This document shows, in pieces, positions 1 through 5,563 of a DNA stretch of 6,621 bases. The notes under the pieces were generated by a model that searched no databases, was not told the origin of the DNA, and saw nothing but the letters and a program-made list of their open reading frames with translations. Where the stretch lies: NCBI GenBank assembly GCA_013139935.1, contig WSZX01000158.1, forward strand, positions 1 to 6,621. The letters run 5' to 3'. This stretch comes from Ardenticatenales bacterium. Lineage in GTDB: Bacteria > Chloroflexota > Anaerolineae > Promineifilales > UBA4811. Within the stretch, counting starts at the first letter, position 1. Each line of letters opens with the position of its first letter. The position numbers were made by a program, and so were the translations under genes.

Positions 1-510
1 CAGATGGGCCTCCAACCGCAGGACCTTGCCGGTCCCTTGGCAGATGGGAAGTTCACACCCCCCAGTGTAGCGTCCTGACCGGAGCACCAGCGGCGTCCCC
101 ACCGTCTCTGCCACGTTGAGCAGACGGCCGATTTCAGCCAACAGCGGAGCGAGGGTGCCGGAGACCAGGATGACCCGGTGGCCCGCGGCCTGATGCTCAC
201 GCAACCGGGCCTTGACGTCAGGCCGCACCAATGGTTGTACATATCGCTCGGCAATCCAGACAAAGGCGGCGGCCGCCTCCTCGCAGGTCCACCCGCGCAC
301 CGTCCAGCCGAGGTGTCGAGCCCATAGGCCGCGTGCAGTAGCTTCAGGTATTATGCCCATGCGCCAGAGTGGCCACATTGGCAGGTGGGTGGCCAAATAG
401 AAGTAGAGCAGAGATCTCTTTACTCGATGCGTGCGGTGATGGATGGCGATGCCCTGCCCAATATGGCCGGTGTAGAGGGTGCCATCCAGGTCAAAGATTG
501 CTGCAATCAT
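1..510 (-). CDS. HAD subfamily IB phosphatase (SerB-like), 3' end cut by window edge
   Basis: This is a haloacid-dehalogenase-fold hydrolase, expected to remove phosphate from a small phosphorylated metabolite in the cytoplasm through an aspartyl-phosphate intermediate. The 170 codons present show motif I as DLDGT at residues 7-11 (nucleophile Asp7, general acid Asp9), motif II as VSGT at 116-119, and the motif III lysine as Lys162 in a GTGKVLRL context, which is the subfamily IB arrangement. The helical cap lies between motifs I and II (about residues 20-90). Motif IV (GDS-x3-D type) should follow and is off the left edge. The ATG at 510 is the only sensible start, because motif I begins six residues later. 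The ribosome binding site is weak, and the gene begins 16 bases after the stop of the BtrH-family gene, so translation is probably coupled. The substrate cannot be told from sequence; phosphoserine and acylglycerol-type phosphates are both used in this subfamily. Confidence 0.9.
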   Translation of the reverse strand, partial: MIAAIFDLDGTLYTGHIGQGIAIHHRTHRVKRSLLYFYLATHLPMWPLWRMGIIPEATARGLWARHLGWTVRGWTCEEAAAAFVWIAERYVQPLVRPDVKARLREHQAAGHRVILVSGTLAPLLAEIGRLLNVAETVGTPLVLRSGRYTGGCELPICQGTGKVLRLEAHL

Positions 511-526
511 CCTGTTCGTCTTCTCA

Positions 527-1531
527 TCAATCGGAGCGGGGGAACGATGTCACGATATCCTCATAGAACCTCTGCTCAAGTTCGGCGATACCGGCCAGGA
601 TGAGTGCCGCCGGCTCGAACCCGGCCGGAGAGTCGCTCTCGCTGATTCCCTTCAAGTGTTTGCTCAGGTCGCTCCAGAGGGCGGCGATCTCCCGCATCCG
701 GCCGGCGGCGCCCATCCCGACCAGAACCGGGAGCAGCGGGCTCACCTCATCCAGGAAATCGGCGTACATGAGGCGGAATCCGCCTCCTCCTGTCCCTCGA
801 CGCTCGATGATCTGGTAGCCAAAGCGGGCGCACCACGGCCAATCCTCGGCCTGGTTCCAGCGGACCAATCCGGCGGTGGCCTGCTGCATCCCCGGGATGC
901 CCATGTTCTCTGCTGGCGGTTCCAGCATAGCTCGTGCGTTGGCGATCAGGGCTCGTTGCGCGGCCCAGGTCAGGTCGGGCGACTCGAATGGTAGAATCTC
1001 GCGCCAGTTATTGCGGACCGGTATGGGCGGCAGGGGAGATTTCATGGCCGCCGCCAGGTCGTCCAGTGGAACCGGCATCAGCTCGGCAAAGTGAGTATCG
1101 GCAACGAGCGCAGTGTCGCTGGAGTAGCCGACCAGCGCCACACCGTGGCCGGGAAAATGGGTGCTTTTGCCATAGTGGGGCAGGTAATAGAGGTCGGTGA
1201 GCAGCAGGATGGGTATGCCTCGATCGAGCCAGGTGCGCATCTCGGCCCAGGGAAAGCTCTCACTGCTGTGCCACTCGAAGGGCAAACCCAGGTTCTGGAA
1301 AAAGTTGTGCTCCAGGGCGAGTGCACGGGTCCCGAACACTCGGCTGGGCGAGGAACGCGGATCTTCAAAATAGACGCAACCCAATCCCGAACTCAGGCCA
1401 AAACAGAGTGATTCGCTCATGTCGTGGCCGTGGTAGCGCATGACGTTGGCCAATGCGGTGGACCCGCAGTGCTTGCCGGGGCGATGCTCAAAGCCGGGGA
1501 GCAGGCAAGCCTTTCCCGTTGTGTCTGTCAA
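527..1531 (-). CDS. BtrH-family protein: BtrH N-terminal (C39-like) domain plus DUF4872
   Basis: The product has 334 residues in two domains. The N-terminal part (about 10-150) looks like the BtrH N-terminal domain, a papain/C39-peptidase-like fold. Candidate catalytic residues are Cys22 in GKHCGSTAL, His129 in PGHGVALVGY and Asp145 in VADTHF. The C-terminal part (about 190-330) carries the DUF4872 signature around 236-263 (YQIIERRGTGGG, then RLMYADFLDE). In butirosin biosynthesis BtrH transfers an acyl chain from acyl carrier protein to an aminoglycoside, so an acyl or peptidyl transfer or hydrolysis reaction is the best guess here. The substrate is unknown and I see no carrier protein in the window. 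No signal peptide or membrane segment is visible, so it is probably cytoplasmic. The start is TTG, supported by AAGGGAG six bases upstream. It lies 104 bases after the AlkD-like gene and 16 before the HAD gene. Confidence 0.85.
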   Translation of the reverse strand: MTDTTGKACLLPGFEHRPGKHCGSTALANVMRYHGHDMSESLCFGLSSGLGCVYFEDPRSSPSRVFGTRALALEHNFFQNLGLPFEWHSSESFPWAEMRTWLDRGIPILLLTDLYYLPHYGKSTHFPGHGVALVGYSSDTALVADTHFAELMPVPLDDLAAAMKSPLPPIPVRNNWREILPFESPDLTWAAQRALIANARAMLEPPAENMGIPGMQQATAGLVRWNQAEDWPWCARFGYQIIERRGTGGGGFRLMYADFLDEVSPLLPVLVGMGAAGRMREIAALWSDLSKHLKGISESDSPAGFEPAALILAGIAELEQRFYEDIVTSFPRSD

Positions 1532-1537
1532 GGCGTT

Positions 1538-1544
1538 CTCCCTT
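1538..1544 (-). promoter_or_regulatory. Ribosome binding site that decides the TTG start of the BtrH-family gene
   Basis: On the minus strand AAGGGAG lies six bases before the TTG at 1531, which is ideal spacing. The frame opens directly into the conserved N-terminal domain, and no in-frame ATG lies between this site and the catalytic cysteine, so TTG is the likely start. Confidence 0.65.
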
Positions 1545-1635
1545 CGTGTGACATACTTTTCGCGACTGGGGGGCTGCTTTGCGTGGAGACACTGTCCGTG
1601 ACTGCCCGCGACCCGAAATTACCTGAGCGGCCGGC

Positions 1636-2379
1636 CTACCGAACACGCGGTGCGTCTCCAGTCACCCGGGCCCGTTGCTCGTCCGGGAGGTAGGTGAGGG
1701 CTTTGCGCAGCATGAGCGCTCGGTGCCGACGTTGTCGATCAGCGACCTGCTGAACCAGCCAATCGGTGAGCAGAGCAGGGTAGTACTTCCCCAATGTCTT
1801 TAGCCCCCAGCCAACCCCCTTGACGGCATCCATCTCCCACTCGGGGAACATGGGTTCCAGAAAGCCCAACAGCCGTTCTGCTTGAGCCACGTGCTCCGGC
1901 GCGCCACGTGAGCGCTTGGCCCAAAAGTGTACGGCGACGCCCACCGTGCGGCGCACCCATCGGTTGACGTCTTTGCGCCAGGCTGCCAGCAGAGCCAGCG
2001 CCGGTTCAAAGCTGGCCAGCAGGGCCGGACCGGGGACGCGCTCACCCAGGATGTCCGCGCCATACCAGACATCGGCTAGAAGGACGAACTCCCGGCAACG
2101 AGTCAGAGCACCCGCCATATCGCGATCCAACTGTTGGTGCAGCGCACCGCCGATGACGACCCAACCTCCTTCGGTGCGGCCGGCCGCGATCCGATCCAAA
2201 AAGGGGTTCACGGCCGGCAATGGACCCGTGCCAAAGGTTTCGCCGATGCGTCCCAGTATGGGGAATCGGGTGCGCTCGGCCAGGACCGGAGCCAGCAGCG
2301 CATAGGCTGCGTCTGGCCGTCTGCTCTGCATGTGTGCTGCTATGCGCTCTCCCAGCTCGATTGCTTCTCGTGCTTTCAA
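1636..2379 (-). CDS. AlkD-like DNA alkylation repair protein (HEAT-repeat DNA glycosylase family)
   Basis: The 247-residue product matches the usual length of AlkD proteins, which excise N3- and N7-alkylated purines and bulky or charged adducts without flipping the base. It is all helical, with family landmarks in order. WYGAD at 105-109 gives the Trp-x3-Asp spacing of the Trp109/Asp113 pair of Bacillus cereus AlkD. RWVRRTVGVAV follows at about 140-150, where the family has its conserved Arg. KGVGWGLKTLGKYYP at about 187-201 carries Trp191 at the position of AlkD Trp187. LMLRKALTYL at about 222-231 is the last repeat. These pairings are my alignment by eye. The start is TTG at 2379, overlapping the TGA of the preceding gene (TTGA) with AGGAAG six bases upstream, so translation is probably coupled. 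The next in-frame ATG, at residue 17, would remove part of the first helix. It could be ordinary repair or self-protection in a pathway making an alkylating compound; nothing here decides between them. Confidence 0.82.
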   Translation of the reverse strand: MKAREAIELGERIAAHMQSRRPDAAYALLAPVLAERTRFPILGRIGETFGTGPLPAVNPFLDRIAAGRTEGGWVVIGGALHQQLDRDMAGALTRCREFVLLADVWYGADILGERVPGPALLASFEPALALLAAWRKDVNRWVRRTVGVAVHFWAKRSRGAPEHVAQAERLLGFLEPMFPEWEMDAVKGVGWGLKTLGKYYPALLTDWLVQQVADRQRRHRALMLRKALTYLPDEQRARVTGDAPRVR

Positions 2380-3377
2380 GGTGCTCTTCCTGTCCGCGAG
2401 CCGGGGGACGTGTTGCTCCCGTCGCGTTCTCTGGTTGTTTCAGCACCCATCGAGTCAGAGGGACTGACCATTATGCGCTTGAGCAGCCGTCCCGCGTCAA
2501 GGGTGACCCATTTGCTGGGCCGGTTGCGCTTTTCCAGCGGATAGGTTCGCGAGACGGAGCCGCATCGCCACCGCCCCTGCTCATCCTGGCGTCTCAGGCA
2601 GAGTTCGAGCAAGGGGGCAAAACGCAGGTCGTGGGCGTAGCCGTGGTCAGCCAAAGCGAGCAGCGCAGAGAGCAGGTCCCAGGCGCGAGGTACGCCAAAG
2701 GTCAGCCAACGCTTGTGCTCGCCGTCGAAATCATAGTCGGTGTCCAACAGGGCGTTGGACAGTTGCTGCACGACGCGTTCCGATCGCGGCGAATGCATGT
2801 CGGCCGGGAGCACGCCCAGTCCCTTGAGAGCGGCGATGGCTCCCCACAAGCAATCCTGGTGTTGGTAGCGGCCGCAATCGAGAGCGTCCCCGGCCGCCAT
2901 CTCCTCGATGAGGAATGCAAAGGCGCGCCGCACACGAGGGTCATCTCTCAGGCCAAAGTAGACCAGGAAGGGGAGGTGCTGACCAGTGGTGCAGGGGAAG
3001 ATGCCACTCCGGCGCCGCTTTGTCATCGAAAAGCCTCCGTCCTCGTGCTGCGAGAAGCGGAGGAACGAGTCGCAGCCGGTGTACGTGCGCTCATCCGGGT
3101 CCACGCCCAGCAGGTGCAGGACGCCCAGCACTCCCGCTGCTCCCCGGGCGGTGTAGGGTGTAGTCTCGTCGCCCCAGTGACCATGGCGGTGCTGGTGGGC
3201 AAAGATCTCCGTGACGGATGGCTGGCGCGCAATGGCTGCCTTGGCGTCCTGCACCTCGGGGTCATTGTCGGACCGGTCGAGGATATCGATCAGCGTCCAA
3301 TAGCGCACCGAGGGGTTGGTGCGTTCCAGTAGCCATCCGGTCGAGTCGGCCGCGAGCCTCTCCTTCCAGTGTTTCAT
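2376..3377 (-). CDS. Alpha/alpha-toroid (prenyltransferase / squalene-oxidase repeat-like) protein, third tandem paralog
   Basis: The 333-residue product is built of helical repeats and is the third of three tandem paralogs. It opens with WLLERTNPSVRYWTL (residues 15-29), the same block as WLLEPDEDNPGVRYFAL in the upstream copy. It continues through GGFSM (114-118), a cysteine at 129, Cys-x7-Cys at 168-176 followed by LWGA, TFGVP (226-230), DEQGRW (265-270) and EKRNRPSKWVTL (282-293). The DEQGRW block resembles the QW-type repeats of triterpene cyclases, but the catalytic DXDD motif is absent, so I claim the fold and not cyclase activity. A polar tail (about 303-333) rich in Ser, Gly, Thr and Arg is absent from the other copies. 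The start is ATG at 3377, whose last bases form the stop of the previous gene (ATGA). A longer open frame to 3458 exists, but its first 27 codons lie over the conserved end of the upstream gene and look non-coding. Function unknown. Confidence 0.85.
   Translation of the reverse strand: MKHWKERLAADSTGWLLERTNPSVRYWTLIDILDRSDNDPEVQDAKAAIARQPSVTEIFAHQHRHGHWGDETTPYTARGAAGVLGVLHLLGVDPDERTYTGCDSFLRFSQHEDGGFSMTKRRRSGIFPCTTGQHLPFLVYFGLRDDPRVRRAFAFLIEEMAAGDALDCGRYQHQDCLWGAIAALKGLGVLPADMHSPRSERVVQQLSNALLDTDYDFDGEHKRWLTFGVPRAWDLLSALLALADHGYAHDLRFAPLLELCLRRQDEQGRWRCGSVSRTYPLEKRNRPSKWVTLDAGRLLKRIMVSPSDSMGAETTRERDGSNTSPGSRTGRAP
2386..2391 (-). promoter_or_regulatory. Ribosome binding site for the TTG start of the AlkD-like gene
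   Basis: AGGAAG on the minus strand lies six bases before the TTG at 2379, inside the last codons of the upstream toroid gene. This supports the overlapping TTG start over the internal ATG 16 codons later. Confidence 0.6.
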
Positions 3378-4370
3378 TCTCGGTACCACTTGACTACCCG
3401 TAGCGCCCGCAGCGTGACCCACTTGCTGGGCCGGCCTTTCTTCTCCACGTCGGCCCACATCTTGCCGTGGTAGCCGTACTCTAGTTTCCAGCGCCCGTCC
3501 TTGTCCTGTTTGGACAACACCAAATCAACCGCCTGGCCCAGGCGCGGGTCGCCGCCCCAGCCAGCTTCGACAAGCGCCTCGAGGTTGAGCAGCACGTCAG
3601 TGACATAGCCCAGCGGATAACCGAACTTGAACCAACTGGAATTGATACGCTCGCGGTAGGGATAGTCGGCGCGCGCGATATCGTAGCGAAGGAGGAATTG
3701 AGTACAGGTGTCTATGCCCGCTTCTACGGCCGGCGTGCGTCCGTCGCTGGGCACACGGTTCAGCGCCCACAGGGAGCGCACCGCGCCCCAGGCGCATGGG
3801 AGGCCATAGTTCGCGGAGCAAACGAATCCGGGGGCCTGGACGCCCCCCTTGTAGTATCGACCATAGTCGTCGCCGGTGATGGACCGGGCCAGCTTGTCAA
3901 TCGCCCGGCCCAACCGCTGGTCCCCCCAGTGACCCAGCTCCAATAGCGCCCGTACCATGTTGCCCCACAGGCAGTGTATGGCCTGGCCGGCCGTTGATGG
4001 AAAAGGCCCCGTTCTCCGTCTGGGCATGGGCAAAGGCGTACTCAACAGCGTTCTGCATCCGATCGTCCTGCCCGTCGGCCCCAAGCTGCGCCAGGAAGAC
4101 GATCTGCCATAGGGTGCCCCTGTACTTGGGCGAATAGCCTGGACCGGGCTTGACCCAGTAGCCATCCACGTGTTGGGCATCCAAAGCCGGGGGGACCGGA
4201 CCGGCGCGCATCACCGCGGCCCGTGCATCGGTGACGTCGGGGTCGTCAGGGGAGCGGCTCAAGAGATCCCGCAGGGCGAAATACCGAACACCAGGATTGT
4301 CCTCGTCCGGCTCCAACAGCCAGGGAAGGGGGTCTGCCTTAAGCTGGGCTTTCCAGTCGCTCGTATCCAT
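3374..4370 (-). pseudogene. Alpha/alpha-toroid protein, second tandem paralog, interrupted by a +1 frameshift
   Basis: The N-terminal half (4370 to about 3987) begins MDTSDWKAQLKADPLPWLLE and runs in one frame to TENGAFSINGR. The C-terminal half, from QAIHCLWGN to the stop at 3374, lies in the next frame. The span is 997 bases, exactly one more than a 331-residue protein needs, and the neighbours are 331 and 333 residues. One extra base within or next to a GGCCGGCC run at 3985-3992 therefore explains the break. Unrepaired, the first frame ends at 3897. The joined protein has every family block: NPGVRYFALRDLL (25-37), YSPKYRGTLWQIVFLAQLGADG (79-100), Cys133, Cys184-x7-Cys192, KFGYPLGY (248-255), KQDKDGRWKLE (287-297) and PSKWVTLRALRVVK (314-327). 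The intact blocks on both sides suggest recent damage or a sequencing error. The start is uncertain: ATG 4370 has GGAGG only two bases upstream, and an in-frame GTG lies at 4379. Confidence 0.8.
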
Positions 4371-4423
4371 GTCCTCCACTCGGTCTCGATGGTTGCTCGG
4401 TTTGGTTGCCGGGCATCGTGTGG

Positions 4424-5419
4424 TTATTTGCCATGCATCAAAGATGCATCCAACCGTCGTAGGATTCGGTGCGCGAGAAGCGTCAGCCAGAACGACGGGC
4501 TGCGTTTCTGCCCGAAATCCCATTCTTTCCAGGCTCTCCAGATAGACTCGGCCGTGAAACGGCCCTGCTCATCCATCTTTGATCTGACAATGGCCACCAT
4601 CTCTTCCAGGCGGGCATCTTGCCGCAGCCAGGAGAACCGGGTTAGTACATCCACCACGTGCAAGATATCATACCAGATCAACGGCGCCTTGAGTCTGGCG
4701 AAATGAGTCCCCATGGCAAAGAGATACGGACGTCGCTCCTTTCGCTGCTCCCACAGACCCAGCAGCGTCTCCGCGCCGATTCGGGCGGCCTCGCCGTCAC
4801 GCAGGTCTGGTATCTGAGACAGCGTCTTGAGCATTACCAGGTTGGCATAAGGGCAGGGGTCTGCTTTGCGGCCGGGCCCCCGGAACCTGCGCAGCGTCGG
4901 AGAGACAGCACAGGGCCAGCCGTTTTCGCGGATCAAACCGACCAGGTGATGGACCGCTGATTGGACTCGCTGGTCGTTCGCCAAACCAAACTTGAGCATG
5001 GCATAGAGAACCAATGGGGCATCACATAGCATCCAGGCCCATTGGTCTTTTCCGGTACCACCATAGCGGGGGTTGATGTTGACCAGAACCTGGAATGGGC
5101 CTTCTGCTGCCTGTTGATCCAGAATCCGCTCGATCACCTGATCCACGCTGGGGTCGCCCGCGCGCAAGCCGAGGTCGGCGACGAAGGTCAGTTTGTGCAG
5201 GAGGTGACTGGCATCCTTGTGGTTCTTGAGAATGGAACCTGGCCACTCGGCCAATTCTGCCAGTAGGCCCTGGACCCGCGGATGGGCCAACATCGCTTGG
5301 CGATCCTCAATCACGGTTGGTTCATCTTCCGGCTGGCCCAATAGGTCCAGCCGCGCTCGATACGATACCCAGGGCGGGCCGTCCAACAACCATGCAGACG
5401 TCTGATTCATGTGATTCAT
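4424..5419 (-). CDS. Alpha/alpha-toroid (prenyltransferase / squalene-oxidase repeat-like) protein, first tandem paralog
   Basis: The 331-residue product is the most divergent of the three paralogs. It keeps the overall plan: WLLDGPPWVSYRARLDLLG at the N-terminus (10-28); a helix pair ending LTFVADLGLRAGD (77-89) that matches VFLAQLGADG of the second copy; LCDAPLVLYAMLKFGL (131-146) matching HCLWGNMVRALLELGH; DPCPYANLVMLKTL (187-200) matching LPCAWGAVRSLWAL; a Trp-rich helix WYDILHVVDVLTRF; and a DEQGRF repeat followed by SPSFWLTLLAHRILRRL, which replaces PSKWVTLRALRVVK. No catalytic DXDD and no P-loop is present. No signal peptide or membrane segment is seen. As I recall, some database entries for such proteins carry the name NifH; nothing here supports a nitrogenase iron protein. 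The start is ATG at 5419, with a strong AAAGGAGGGG 10-12 bases upstream; a second in-frame ATG at 5410 would be too far from it. It is followed after 53 bases by the second paralog. Role unknown. Confidence 0.8.
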   Translation of the reverse strand: MNHMNQTSAWLLDGPPWVSYRARLDLLGQPEDEPTVIEDRQAMLAHPRVQGLLAELAEWPGSILKNHKDASHLLHKLTFVADLGLRAGDPSVDQVIERILDQQAAEGPFQVLVNINPRYGGTGKDQWAWMLCDAPLVLYAMLKFGLANDQRVQSAVHHLVGLIRENGWPCAVSPTLRRFRGPGRKADPCPYANLVMLKTLSQIPDLRDGEAARIGAETLLGLWEQRKERRPYLFAMGTHFARLKAPLIWYDILHVVDVLTRFSWLRQDARLEEMVAIVRSKMDEQGRFTAESIWRAWKEWDFGQKRSPSFWLTLLAHRILRRLDASLMHGK

Positions 5420-5563
5420 GATATTCGCGCCCCTCCTTTCTTTCCGATAGATCGATGCGCCGATAGGCTGATGGACAGTTGAGCCGGCAGAATTGGGCCT
5501 CCTGTACTGGATTCCAGGCGTGAATTCCGCCGAGCTGACACTAGGAACCGATCAAGGGGATCT
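5420..5563 (-). promoter_or_regulatory. Leader of the toroid gene cluster with strong ribosome binding site and CTATCGG direct repeat
   Basis: This 144-base gap between the decayed gene and the first toroid gene is the best place for an operon promoter. It holds AAAGGAGGGG (5439-5430), the strongest ribosome binding site in the window. It also holds two direct copies of CTATCGG (5466-5460 and 5450-5444), 16 bases apart start to start. I cannot pick out a convincing -35/-10 pair, so the promoter role is inferred from position. No hairpin followed by a T-run is visible. Confidence 0.35.

Noticed and set aside
1528..1554. Eight-codon minus-strand mini-frame whose TGA overlaps the TTG start of the BtrH-family gene
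   Set aside because: It has no good ribosome binding site of its own, and such short frames arise by chance; the overlap alone is not enough to call a regulatory leader peptide.
1532..1635. Terminator or promoter in the gap before the BtrH-family gene
   Set aside because: The gap has a short GACA-G-TGTC dyad but no stem-loop with a T-run and no convincing -35/-10 pair.
2220..3332. Long plus-strand open frame (370 codons) opposite the third toroid gene and the start of the repair gene
   Set aside because: It lies antisense to two minus-strand genes with clear family motifs, and its translation shows no recognisable domain; long antisense frames are common in GC-rich DNA.
3378..3458. N-terminal extension of the third toroid protein
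   Set aside because: The added 27 residues overlap the conserved C-terminal codons of the upstream paralog and have no counterpart in the other copies; the ATGA start at 3377 matches their N-termini.
3983..3995. Programmed +1 frameshifting in the middle toroid gene
   Set aside because: There is no slippery codon followed by a stop or rare codon and no internal ribosome-binding-like stimulator, and the paralogs are read without a shift.
4424..5419. Nitrogenase iron protein (NifH) as a name for the toroid proteins
   Set aside because: No P-loop and no 4Fe-4S ligand pattern of NifH is present; the sequences are helical-repeat proteins.
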